A stretch of DNA of 64,000 nucleotides from Kingdonia uniflora (Eukaryota > Streptophyta > Magnoliopsida > Ranunculales > Circaeasteraceae), in contig JACGCM010000428.1 of the NCBI GenBank assembly GCA_014058105.1, positions 620,001 through 684,000 of the forward strand. The letters run 5' to 3'. The notes beneath the pieces were generated by a model that was given only the letters and a program-made list of their open reading frames with translations, was not told where the DNA came from and made no database searches. Each line of letters begins with the position of its first letter. Position 1 is the first letter of the stretch. The position numbers were made by a program, and so were the translations under genes. This document shows, one piece after another, positions 25,120-54,425 of this stretch.

Positions 25120-27161
25120 TTTAGCCTACAGAAGAAGAGGCACGCAATTAAAGTGGAAAATTCGACAATCCCGTGCCTATCACTCCTATCCTGTCCATTC
25201 CCCCCCCCCAGATATTCATCACAACCTCAATCTCAGACCCAATACCCCCCAAACCCCAAAATGGGTCAAAACCCAAATCCCTCAAGTTTCTTTACCCTCG
25301 AGAATAACCTCTAAAACCCCAAACATAGATTGCCTTACTTATATTCTCAAAAAACAAAACAAAGTACAAGCAACAGAGATCAAGTAACTTACCAGAGGTT
25401 AGCAGCACTACCCTCAAATCAGCAAAACCAAACCAGCAAGTACAACAAGAACTTCCAAGTGCGAAATGGCGTACGTTCCCTCCTCTACACTGTTTTATTC
25501 TCACATTAAAACAATACAGTAATTACTCTTCTCCCTCATATATATCTTTCGAAAAACACAAAACCGCCTTGATTTTCTAACCACTATCATTACCACCACC
25601 CAACAACCCAACTTTTCAGCTACAATGTATTTTGACCAATATACCCCTCGTACCTCTTACGTGTAAAAAACACCCTCACTTATAACTGCCTGCAAAAGCT
25701 AAAGTTCTCGAACCTTTTTCTCCCTTACTCAAAGTTAAACAACCAAGTCCAAATAGTCACATCACAACCTTTTCCATCATACGAGAAAAACATCATCATT
25801 ACTTTTTGCACACTGCCCCAGGCGCCCGTACCAGTCTGACAGACCAGCCGTCTGGGCTGTCAGATCGGCCAGTCAAATCCCGCATAACTGATGACACAAT
25901 CCCCGATCTCGAGTACTCGACTATTTTACGTCTCGAACAATCCGCAGCAGATAGCCTCAAACAAACTTATCTAATATATCGACTTTCGACATCCAGTACA
26001 TCCTTTAACATAAAATGTTTCAACCCTTTGACCGAATATAGTCACAAACTTCGACCATTCAACGATCTCATGCTAACAGATAGAGTTTTTAGCTTCGACA
26101 CAGTTTACCTTTCATTTCGACAGAGTCATTTTTATCTTCGACCAACACAAACAATTCATTTCGACAACTGTATTATCCCTTCAATACCTCCAAACACAAA
26201 TCAAATTATATATTACCAGTACGCACAACACGACAAAGAAAGTTATCAACAAAAACTATTTTAATTCAGCAACTCAGACAATATTGCAGGATTTATACAA
26301 AAAAGAGAACAAAAAAGGAGGAAGAAAACAGGAAAACAACAACAAGAAATCATGCAAGAGATAACCCTATTTGTTGACGGGTTGCTTCTCTTCAAACAAC
26401 GGCCGCTGCATCTTCGTTCTCCTGGTCCACTATATCCTCCGCGAAGCCTGTAAGAAGAGACAGCCGATGGCCGGGAAACGGCCCCATCATCTACACTATT
26501 CCCTACCAGTACGCAAAGGAATGTCATAGAGTGGTGCCCCAGGTTCCGCTTCAAAGAGGTCTGGCATTTCGGCATCAATATCCTCCTCTATTCTGAACCT
26601 CCGTTGAAGACCCAGCAAGGCCTCTTGAATTCTCCTCGCCCTCACCTTCGCTTGATCTCCTTGAACTGGTACTTTTCAACCATGTTGATCAACAAATAAA
26701 GCAGTAGATAAAGAAAAAGTTGCAGGACAGATGAAGAAATTTCTTCCAACCCATCCCCTTTTATACTTACAAACCCACCACAACTTTTCCTCCTCCCTAA
26801 ACGAATTAATGGCAACCTTCAATTCCCAACCTCGAGAAGTTAACAAACAAACTTTCCAACTTCCCAGGTGTAACTGATTCATCGGTACATGCATTCAAAC
26901 CTCGTTCCCGAGGACTCCCAATCGAGCATACCTCCAGCGTCGACCATTCGATCATCATTACCTTTGAGCATATCATTATATATCACGCCTATAAAAGTAA
27001 TCGTCTACATTCGCCTATACTACCAGTCAAAAATAGTAATACAGGTACGCAAAAAATATTTTGTCCATTCCAAACATCCATTCAAACAAACAAATTACAT
27101 TTCTACTACCATCCAAAGCAACAAAAAAATAGAGACATACAAAGATACAAAGGTAACCTCA
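25120..27161. other. Tat element 3' spacer, mostly non-coding
   Basis: C- and A-rich sequence. Short frames on both strands (25806-26264 +, 26261-26578 - and 26676-26894 -) match nothing I recognise. It could hold the promoter and 5' UTR of the antisense gene to its left. Confidence 0.5.
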
Positions 27162-27500
27162 TCAACCATTGCTCCTACTACCAGAAGGTCCAGCTTCAGT
27201 GGCCGAGTTATGCTCCTCAATGATCTCCTCCACACAGACAAGACTGTTAGCCAGAGCCATCAGAAAGAGATAACGCCTCTCAGGGGTCATAAAATAGAAC
27301 CTTAGCTGGTCCCACAGATAGGAATAAGAATTACCATTAAAGAACTCCTCAGGTCCTACCCCCACAAGCTCGGGCATGTCCCAATTCAGATCATGCTGCC
27401 CAAAAAACTTCATATACAGTTCCGCCATCTTCCGCCCCACACGACGGTCACGAGCGAACCCCATCCTCTTCTGGTAATGCGTGTTTGGCGTGGTATCCAT
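27162..27500 (-). CDS. Small antisense ORF near the Tat 3' LTR, unknown function
   Basis: An uninterrupted 112-residue frame from MDTTPNTHYQKRMGFARDRR to a TAG stop. It is rich in aromatic residues mid-way (YLWDQLRFYFMTPERRYLF), with a polar Ser/Gly end. I do not recognise the family. It reads towards the larger antisense gene, about 250 bp from the LTR, so transcription might start near the LTR in reverse. The open frame in an otherwise broken element is notable but could be chance. Confidence 0.45.
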   Translation of the reverse strand: MDTTPNTHYQKRMGFARDRRVGRKMAELYMKFFGQHDLNWDMPELVGVGPEEFFNGNSYSYLWDQLRFYFMTPERRYLFLMALANSLVCVEEIIEEHNSATEAGPSGSRSNG

Positions 27501-27740
27501 TCAAATGCCCAGAATTAGAAGAAAAAAGCAGAAGAATACTATAAATGGAAGAGGATACAACACCCCTATACAATAACCCATATTTATAGCCTTCACTTCA
27601 TTTATTACACTATAACTACCTACATCTCTTAAAAACCCTCTTTTATTACCTACCCAGAAACCAACAGTCAAACTGCTCAAATTCTAAGACCAAACAGTTT
27701 TCTCAGCGAATACCTCTCCACATGGTTTCAAGACCTTTGC

Positions 27741-27754
27741 TGAGAGGGGGCGAA
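27741..27754 (+). other. Polypurine tract of the Tat element
   Basis: GAGAGGGGGCGAA directly before the 3' LTR start TGTAGT; primes plus-strand synthesis in this family. Confidence 0.8.
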
Positions 27755-28464
27755 TGTAGTAGCCTACTCATAGCCTTCGACAGTCAGTCGAAGCCCACTT
27801 CACAGCCTACTCGAATGTATCAAAGCCCACTCAATCTCTAAAATAGACTCCCCAGAGATCTCCCAAAGATGAAGCTTCGACATCAGGCAAAGCTTTGAGA
27901 ACGAATTAACGTGCCACAGCAAAAATTCTTCGACCTCACTAGCACACGGTTGAAGCAAGATAAGACTGACAATCACCTCATCAGGATATACGGCACATTG
28001 ATTGGCCCGTGCAGCTACAGTGATAGGTCTAACCACCGTACCGTTCAAAGACATCATTAATAAATATTGTAGTGACAGTACCGACATGACCGGCGCCCAT
28101 AACTCGTCGGGATTTCCTGACAGTAATCATGTAAACCTGACCCACCCTTGGTGACTCAGCATCCTATATCTCTATAAATAAAGGAGAAGGGAAACTAAGG
28201 AGGGGTTAGAAAAATCATCTCCAGCCCTTTGCATTTCAACAACCCGGATACTCTGTACTCGAACCCTGTTATTTACTCTTCAGTAATACAATCTATCTAA
28301 AAAAATCCTCATCAGAGGTCGTAGAGAGTCACATTCAGGCATCTACACAAGTATTTGTCTATAGTTGGATATTACTTTAAGTCATTTGCTTGCCTCCTTT
28401 GATTGAGAATCAATTCTATGTTGTAAGAACCAACTTCACATCTGAACAAAGTTAGGTCCTTACA
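27755..28464 (+). repeat. 3' LTR of the Tat element
   Basis: It starts TGTAGTAGCC and ends CCTTACA. TATAAATA lies at 28173-28180. It is roughly 91 % identical to the 5' LTR by eye. Target copy accga follows. Confidence 0.92.
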
Positions 28465-29147
28465 ACCGAGATGTGATTCATTACCGTAGAGCTCGTAAGT
28501 ATCGTCTTGTGAAGGAGGGAAAGGAGTTCCATATCAATACTTGTAAGGAGGATGCCACTACGTCAAATTTAGTAACGGCGGCTCAGGTGAAGCGGTTGGT
28601 TAATACGAGCGACAAGTTTGTGTTATTGGTGCGACCGGTTCAAGAGGGTACGTCGGCTAGAGTGTTGTCTACAATGACAACATATTATAAGCAGCAAACC
28701 GATATGGGGAAGTTTCAAGAAGAGGTTGTGGTACATACTGATCACAAATCATTTCAGTTTTTCGCTACACAGTCCAAACTTCAGCAAGCTCGCCAGATGA
28801 AGGGGTTATCGTATCTCTAATAATTTCCCTTGATTATACAGTATAAGAAGGGAGTGAACAAGAAATTGGCTGATAGGTTATCTCAACACCCATTATCAAC
28901 TACTTCCGCTATGTTGGTTTTTATGCAGATACAGCCTTTTGTTATGTCAGGATATGTTGCATGATATGATGATCCTAAGAGGCGTAGTGTGTTTTGCCAA
29001 AAGTTGCTACTACAAGACGGGGTGGTATTGAATTATTCCGAGTTGGGAAGAAGGGTCAGCTACCGAGTAAGTCAAAGTAGTATAGCAAGGGATTGGGCAT
29101 CGCCGCATTCCCACATCTTAAGTTCAAGGCTCCTAAATGGGGGGGCA
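28465..29147 (+). pseudogene. Gypsy copy A: protease tail and RNase H remnant
   Basis: The interrupted coding region resumes here. An open frame at 28473-28820 reads IHYRRARKYRLVKEGKEFHI and jumps through a linker to VVVHTDHKSFQF and ATQSKLQQARQMKG. These phrases belong to the distal RNase H region of gypsy polyproteins. QYKKGVNKKLADRLS follows. The RT core and the RT-to-RNase H connection are missing, as is integrase. A GGGGGGGCA polypurine tract closes the internal region. Copy B shares the same junctions. Confidence 0.82.
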
Positions 29148-29597
29148 TGATCCAGGAGGATCTGAAGAAGACATAAAGTTTTTCAAGTTTCTATTCGAAC
29201 GTAATTGTTTTTTGTTCGAATACATTTTTGCCTGAGGTATTTTATTCGAATAGATTTAATTATATTCGAATACATTTATTTTATTCGAACAGAAGCTGGT
29301 TCTGTTCAAACAGAGGCGCGATTCAACATTTTTCCTTTAGGCGTTGGTTGCATTTTTTAGGGGTATTTTTGCCTCGAGATGCGTTCTTTTAGTATTTTAA
29401 GTTCCCTAGTATATAAAGGGGACTTAGGTTATTTCTTTTCTAGGTCCAGAGAGAAGTCTAAGGAAAAAGCTTAGGGTTTAGAGTTTATTCATTGTAATTA
29501 CTTGATTTATACAATTGAATCTCTTATTTTTCCCATCCAATTTGGCGTTCTTCGTACTTTTCTACTAACTAGAGTTTCTCAATCATATTGTGGATTA
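29148..29597 (+). repeat. 3' LTR of gypsy copy A
   Basis: It starts TGATCCAGGAGG and ends GTGGATTA, with five TTCGAA hexamers. Target copy aatat follows at 29598-29602. Confidence 0.9.
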
Positions 29598-29602
29598 AAT
29601 AT

Positions 29603-30809
29603 GCCCTTTCATTTCTTTTCCAAAATTTTTTTTACCCAATCGTTCTGAGACTTTTCAGTGAAAAAAAAGGGAAAGGAAAACTATGTGTAATTTTTGGGGG
29701 AAGATGTAGAGAAGAATACAATGAATCCCAAAATAAAGGGGATGTGAAGATATATGTTTATGTGTGTTTTTCATAAGAAAGAGGATAACAGAAGGTGAAT
29801 TTGGTTTCAAGAGAAACAGAGTAATAGTATAACTGGAGTCTTAGAATGCCAGCAAAAACACCTTCTCCATCATATGCATACCCGTGCCTACATTATAACC
29901 TATATAAAGACCTATTTGATCTTGAGTTCTGCATAGTCAATATAAGTGGAGATTGGAAATAGAGAATCTAACTTAGTATAAACTTGACACCATTCGTAAC
30001 AAATGGGTTACTTTTCCATGAGATCTTCCAGCTCACAGTGCTTCGTTTTTCTGATTAAATATGATATATTTTTTTGCGTTATACTCATATTTATATTTCA
30101 CACAGAGTGCTAGCAAGTCAATTCTCAGTGATTTTGAGTGACCATCATGAGAAGCCTAAGTTGAAACAACTTTCCTTATAGTGTCTTATTTCTGGATGTT
30201 AGGTCTGTTGAATGCATGGTACTGTTTTACGTTGACTGCGCACACAAACACACTCTGAGTAAATACTTATTTTAACTAGTTTTTCTATGGAATGATTTCC
30301 TATCTGATATTGATATAGCCTGTAATTAGTTTCTCGTGTAGAGTAGACAGGGGGAGTATTGATTCTTTTTTGTCGTTTACTTCCTTTTGTTTCTTATTGG
30401 AAAAACAAAATCTGTTCCAATAAAAAAATTATCTATTTGAATATTTTGCCTCAGCACAATTTTTATTCGAATATAATTTTTGTTTTATTCGAATATTTTT
30501 CCCCATCTTGTATTTTTTTTAAGTACACAACTTTTATTCGGATAGAATTTTTTTTATTCGAATACATTTCGTAAAGTTTGCTTTTTATATATCCAATTTT
30601 TTTTCTTTTTTTACTTTCTCTTTTTTTGTTCGAATACAACTAGCACTGCCTCTCCCCTCTCTCTCTCGAATACTACCAAGTTTTGAATTCCATACTCGCA
30701 TTTCATTATGCTTGCTTACCTCATTTTAATAATTGCGTTTGGAATTTTATGATTCGAAGCTTGGCGGTCCAATTAGTAGTTTGATCTCGACAGTTTTTCC
30801 CTAATTTTA
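29603..30809 (+). other. Copia 3' region between insertions; contains an LTR-like TTCGAA cluster
   Basis: No ORF supported. At 30345-30352 a GGGGGAGT purine run precedes a T-rich block (30420-30650) with at least four TTCGAA hexamers inside ATTCGAATA. It looks like the start of another copia-type LTR, or a copied LTR piece. I could not define ends or target copies. Confidence 0.4.
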
Positions 30810-31274
30810 TAATCTACAAAACGATAGAGAAGCTTGTGTAAGTAGAGAAATACGAAGATCACCAATCGGTTTGAAAAATAGAGAATTTGATTACTCAAAA
30901 CAAAGTAATTACAAGAAGAAAAACTCTCAAACCCTAGGTTTCTCCCAGAACTTTTTCAGATTTAACATAAAAAAAACTTACCTAGAAAATAATCAAAGTT
31001 CCCTTTATATACTAGGAAACTTAAAAGACTAAAAGAAACGCATTTCAAGGCAAAACACCCCTCAAAAATATAATCACCGCCTAAAGAAAAAAAGCTAAAT
31101 CGTACCTCTGTTCGAACATAATTGTTTCTGTTCGATTAAACTAAAGTGTAATCAAATAGACAAAAATCTATTCGAATAAAACCTATCAGGCAGAAATCTA
31201 TTCGAATAGGAAAATACTCTATTCAATTATAAAAGGTATTAAAAAGTTAAAAAAACTCAGATCCTCCTGGATCA
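30810..31274 (-). repeat. Solo LTR of the short gypsy family
   Basis: A single LTR in reverse orientation, from TAATCTACAAAACGATAGAG to CAGATCCTCCTGGATCA (the complements of the family's GGATTA end and TGATCCAG start). No internal region is attached. Flanks are tttta and ttttg, a 4/5 match as for a worn target duplication. Solo LTRs arise by recombination between the two LTRs of an element. Confidence 0.82.
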
Positions 31275-31713
31275 TTTTGTGATTGGACTCATCTTCCACT
31301 TTGGTAAGCTTTATCTACTCTCTCTCCTTCACGTTTGTTGATCAATTTGTCAATTTGTGCATTGGGTTTGGATTTGTTGTTTCGAATTGGAGCTATAATT
31401 TGGTTTTGGAGTTAGAATTTTGAATTGGAACTGCCAAATTAGAGTTGGATTCGTTCTTTAGTAATTGGATTTGTTCTTTGGAGTTTGGATTTGAAAGTAG
31501 AAGTGGCATCTATTTTGTGAAGATCTGGGAGATTGGAGTGTGGTTTGGTTTCTTACAGTGATTAGGTTGTTTGTTTGGTGATTGCGTGCTTGCAGTGGTG
31601 AAGAGTTGTTTGTGTGATTCATTGGGTTCCCCTGCTTAACTGTGTTGGTTAGGTTTGGGGAAGTTGTGGTAATTTTCTTGTAGGTTAAGTGAGTACTTTG
31701 GGCATTGGTTGTC

Positions 31714-33092
31714 ATGGCTAGGGAGAAATGCCCTGAGGCTACGTCCCCCGTTCCAGCTCCGAGCGGTCCGGCTAAACGGAGTCGGACGAAGCGAGGAACT
31801 AGGACGGGTTCTAGTAATGTTATTCATCAAGCCACTAGACGACGAGGATCTAGTGGTGCTGGGGGGGGGGGGGTCTCGTGGACATTCACGAGACAATGAC
31901 GGGGGGAATCACGGTATGCATGCTACCCCCCCATTAGTCTACCCCGCACTCCGGTTTTAAGCTTCGGAACTATCAGATGGAAGTATCCCTTGATGAGGAG
32001 GAGTTTCGTGCGCAATACCCCACTATTGCTAAGGTTTTTCATGCTTTTGCTGAACTTGGTTTGACTGGGATTATTCGTCCCCAGATGCTATGTTATCCCC
32101 GTTTGGTACGACTTTTCTATGCTTCTCTCCGCGATGTGCAGGGCACGGGATATGACAAGAGTTTCCGAGTTTCTATTGATGGGTTCGAGTATCATATTGG
32201 GTCGGATGACATCTGACACGCTTTTGGTTTGGGTGAACCTGAATGTGAAGATGAGGAACTTTTGGAGTGGCCTCCGGTTCATAGTGAGTTCCTTGTAAGA
32301 AAGACATGGAGGAGGAGCTTCGTATTGCAGGGAAGATAAAAAGCCCATATATCAGGCGTAAGAATCTGAGCGAAGCACATTGCCCCTTTCAAATGATTGC
32401 TCATAGGAACATTATTCCTCAACTGGGAAATAAGAATGTTCTGGTGGGTAATTAGGTATATATGTACCATAAGGGGCACATTGTTGATTTGGTGCATATT
32501 ATTATGCAAGAGATGATTCTTACGTCTAACCTGGACTATCTGGCATGGGCTTTGCCATACAACAGGTTTATTTCTCAGCTTCTGACTGGGATGGGTTATG
32601 TTATCCGTGCGGATGAGGAGACGGACGAGAGGAACGAAGTGATTAATTCTAGTTACTGGAAAAAGAAGAAGCATAAAGCATATGGTGTCTTATGATTCGG
32701 AGTCTGAGTCCGAGGAGGACTCGGAGACTGAGGCTGCACCTGCTGCAGCTAGGCGAATAACTAGGCCCTCTGCTTCTAGGTCTGCTGCTATGTCCATGCC
32801 TGATGTTTCTACAGCTGCCCATACTGGAGTGTTCCCGCATGATTTTGCTTCTATGTAGACCTATATGGAGCCTAATTTTGGTAGGCTAAATACTCAGATG
32901 GAGACTCATTTTGTTAGCCTGAGCACTCAGATGGAGACTCATTTTGTTAGCTTTGACACTCAGATAAAGTCTCAGTTTTAACTCTTCATGACTGATTTCG
33001 GTCGGCTCCAGACGGCTGTGGTCGGATTGAGCCGTATAGTGTAAGGCTTGTCGAGTGGTCCTCCCGCCGCAGATACAGATGAGGGATCTTAG
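31714..33092 (+). pseudogene. Extra 3' ORF of the copia element (plant transposon-protein domain), broken
   Basis: It starts at MAREKCPEATSPVPAPSGPA (31714). The frame slips at a G-homopolymer run (31860-31872) and resumes at about 31977 with VSLDEEEFRAQYPTIAKVFH. The motifs LVRLFYASLRDV, FRVSIDGFEYHIGSDDI and later YHKGHIVDLVHIIMQEMILT, WALPYNRFISQLLTG match my recollection of the 'putative plant transposon protein' domain. This domain is common in the region between pol and the 3' LTR of large plant elements, where Sireviruses may carry an envelope-like gene. A Ser/Glu-rich linker and then repeats TQMETHFVSLSTQMETHF (about 32885-32980) end the frame. Stops at 32214, 32330 and 32455 break it. 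I see no signal peptide or membrane helix, so envelope function is not supported here. Confidence 0.65.
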
Positions 33093-33624
33093 GTCGTATG
33101 TGACTTTGGTTTTATCTTCTGCACTTGAGAGTATTAGATTTGTGTTTTGTCTTTTAAGTGACTATTTTTTCATCTGCTATCTTTATTGCATGTATATTCT
33201 ATGTAGATGCTCTATCTGACTTTGCTATGTATTAACAGTTTTTTTTGCATGGATACTCTATCAAGCTTTTGCTATATGATTCTTCTATTCTATGATATCT
33301 ACTCTTCCATAACTGTTATACATTTTGGTATTTATGATTTAATTTCACTTTCCTCTTTTTTTTTTATCTGTTTACCCTTTGTTCTTCTGTGTCAAAAAGG
33401 GGGAGATATGGTTCTTCAGGTAAGTCAGGTAAGTACTATGTGTCCTCTGAATTCTTTATTTTAAATATGAACGGGTACGTGATGTATCTTGTTTAGTGTA
33501 CAGGGTTTCAGATGATATGCTTTTATGAATGGATGTTCAGTGAGTGAGTCAGTCCATCGAGTTTGTAATTTTTTGTTTCTTACCTAGTTCTAGTTTTGAC
33601 ACAAAATGAACCAAAGGGGGAGAT
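33093..33624 (+). other. Copia 3' spacer and polypurine tract
   Basis: T-rich non-coding sequence ending in the polypurine tract CCAAAGGGGGAGAT (33611-33624) that abuts the 3' LTR. A second, similar GGGGGAGAT lies near 33400. Confidence 0.75.
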
Positions 33625-34600
33625 TAAAATATCTATTTTGTAGTTTGTTTAATTTAGTATCTAGAGTGGGTGTCAGCACGATCTCGTGGTTATCCGACGT
33701 TAGCGAGTGTACGTGGAGAGACTACAACTGGACTGGCACTGAACATGTAAGTGGGTTTCTAACTCTTTGCTTATAAATATCAAGCCTAGGTAATAAGTAT
33801 GTCTTTTTTAAGATAACAAAAATTATATTCGAATATAATTTTTTCTATTCGAATAGAACTAGGAACATTTATATTCAAATATATTTTATTTTATTCGAAT
33901 AAAATGCTTCAGTCTATTTTTTAATCGAATATATTTCTTTGTTATTCGAATAGATTGGCTCAGCCTAATTTCTATTCGAATACATTTATTTATATTTGAA
34001 CAGAGACCATGATTTATGTTTTCTAATAAAAGATAACTTTGGTTTTTTCAAAATTTACTTATTCGAAAATCAAAATTTTCAAGGGCTTATTTTTAGAGTG
34101 ATGAGAGATTACTCTTGAGATATTCAAGAGAGAATTAAAACACTTATATCTTGAATCAATTATCATTGATCAAGAAACTCTGATTATGGATTGAAAAACT
34201 TGAGCGATTCAAGCTTTGAAGCTTTGGTGCGTTATCCGAGACGAGGCGTTGCGAGAACGAGGAATTGGTTGCTAGGAGCTTGATTAGAAGAGAGCTAACC
34301 ACATGATGTGTTTATCGAGATTGTAAGTAGTCATACTCTTGTAATTCTTTTTTATAGTAGATTGTTTAACTGTCGAGTGATTCGATAGCGACTTGTGGGC
34401 TTTTCTCCTGAGAAAGATTTTCCACAGGGTTAAAAATCTTTGCCAGTGCATTTATGTTTCCAACTGCTTGCTTGACATTAGTTAATTGAATAAACTTGAT
34501 TTAAGTTAAGCACAAACCATTAATTCAAAAGAATTAAGACTTTTCGATTTAGACCTAAAACAATCGAAATTGGTTAGTCTCAAGCGACCTAGAACTTTCA
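33625..34600 (+). repeat. 3' LTR of the copia element
   Basis: It starts TAAAATATC and ends CTTTCA, followed by target copy gaaac (34601-34605). It carries six TTCGAA hexamers, most at the same positions as in the 5' LTR, and matches 9143-10097 with scattered substitutions. Confidence 0.88.
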
Positions 34601-34907
34601 GAAACACCATTAGTTAAACAATTATTCTCTCCCATTTCAACCCTTCACCCCAACTTTTGGAACCCAGTGTTCATATACAAATTTTTCTTCTTCTGAAATA
34701 TCACAAAATAGATTAAATAATCTAAAATTAAAGTTCTTCATATAACACATGTTTTTTTTTTCTTCCCCCCTGTAAGCTTCATATTATAGATGTTGAATGG
34801 TGGACGAAAATATTTGTAATGTTTACTGAAGAAGAATGAAAATATGTATATATATTTGGGAGTGAGAAATTAAGAGAATTTTTCTCTCCCCTCTATTCGT
34901 TAACAAA

Positions 34908-34988
34908 GTTAAATTATGAGCTTTATAGGTCACATGATATATGCCAAATGTCGAATTTCTACTGGGTTAGCTCCCCCCACCTATATTT
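34908..34988 (-). repeat. Right arm of the inverted repeat flanking the copia element
   Basis: AGTTAAATTATG, then TGCCAAATGTC and AGCTCCCCCCACCTATATTT, the reverse complement of the arm at 8411-8492. Confidence 0.6.
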
Positions 34989-35002
34989 ATTCTTAGTATG
35001 GA

Positions 35003-35287
35003 CAGGGCCGGCCCTGAAGTTTAGGGGACCCTAGGTGAGGACCGAAAATGATGCCCCCCTGCCAGGGGAAAAAAAATTGGTAGGGGATATTTAGTTGTAA
35101 AAAATTAATAATTTTTTTTAAGCAAGGTGAGGATTTGAACCTTTGACCTTATGATAAGAGTAAAGTAATGTAAACTAGCAAGCCAACTATTTTTTTTTGT
35201 GATTTTTGGGGCCCTTTTTTATATATTACTTTACTATTTGGAGGCCCTAACGGCCGCCTATTGGGCCTATAGCCAGGGCCGGGCCTG
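35003..35287. mobile_element. hAT-like MITE upstream of the LysRS gene
   Basis: The ends CAGGGCCGGCCCTGA and (inverted) CAGGCCCGGCCCTGG form imperfect terminal inverted repeats around 285 bp of non-coding sequence. CAGGG-type ends are typical of hAT-derived MITEs. I could not see a convincing 8-bp target duplication. It lies about 250 bp before the LysRS start codon and may influence its promoter. Confidence 0.6.
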
Positions 35288-35534
35288 AGAGAAAACTATT
35301 ATTATATCCTTAATGCGGTCCAACCGGTGTTTGATTTTAGGAACCGAAACCGAAGGGAGACCTGACCAAAACAGCCGGTTCCGGTTCGGTTTCTCCGTTT
35401 CCGGTTTTTATTGTACACCGAGTTAATTGTTTACCTAGTTTTGCAATCCCTCCGTCCATCAAAACCTCCCAAATCAAAATCCCAATTTCGCACACTGCAA
35501 AACCCTAGTTTCCGAAAGAAAAAAAAAAATCGAA

Positions 35535-54425
<18,891 letters not shown>

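Larger units (their letters stand above)
15362..28464 (+). mobile_element. Inner Ty3/gypsy element, Tat lineage (Grande/Retand-like)
   Basis: A 13.1-kb element with LTRs 15362-16077 and 27755-28464. The 5-bp target copy accga sits at 15357-15361 and 28465-28469. The interrupted sequence is recovered intact in copy B, which reads gggaccgagatg on the matching strand. A TGGCGCCGT primer-binding site follows the 5' LTR and a GAGAGGGGGCGAA polypurine tract precedes the 3' LTR. The pol order is protease, RT, RNase H, a second archaeal-type RNase H, integrase, which marks the Tat lineage. About 6 kb between integrase and the 3' LTR holds a 193-bp tandem repeat and antisense ORFs. The two LTRs differ by roughly 60 substitutions in 710 bp by eye count, so the insertion is not recent. 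Confidence 0.92.
13393..29597 (+). mobile_element. Middle Ty3/gypsy element, short gag-protease family, copy A
   Basis: LTRs of 436 bp (13393-13828) and 450 bp (29148-29597) begin TGATCCAG and end GGATTA. They are flanked by the 5-bp target copy aatat (13388-13392 and 29598-29602). A TGGTATCAGA primer-binding site (13831-13840) and a G-rich polypurine tract (29135-29147) confirm orientation. Without the nested Tat element it is about 3.1 kb. It encodes Gag, a protease and a short RNase H tail; the RT core and integrase are absent. Copy B at 48757-52025 has the same layout. Confidence 0.9.
9143..34600 (+). mobile_element. Outer Ty1/copia retrotransposon, Sirevirus-like
   Basis: A complete but internally deleted copia element. 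It is bounded by LTRs of 955 and 976 bp and flanked by identical 5-bp target copies gaaac at 9138-9142 and 34601-34605. Just inside the left LTR is a TGGTATCAGAG primer-binding site for initiator tRNA-Met; just before the right LTR is a CCAAAGGGGGAGAT polypurine tract. Gag, a piece of RT and RNase H remain; protease and integrase are missing. A long 3' region with an extra ORF follows, an arrangement known from Sireviruses (SIRE/Maximus). Two other insertions interrupt it: the gypsy stack at 13393-29597 and a solo LTR at 30810-31274. Removing these leaves about 8.8 kb. Confidence 0.88.

Noticed and set aside
24839..25387. 182-residue + strand frame
   Set aside because: Opposite the antisense Tat gene; low-complexity Ser/Thr composition; a shadow frame.
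31860..31872. Programmed frameshift site at the poly-G run
   Set aside because: The ORF also has several stops elsewhere; a simple homopolymer indel is more likely.
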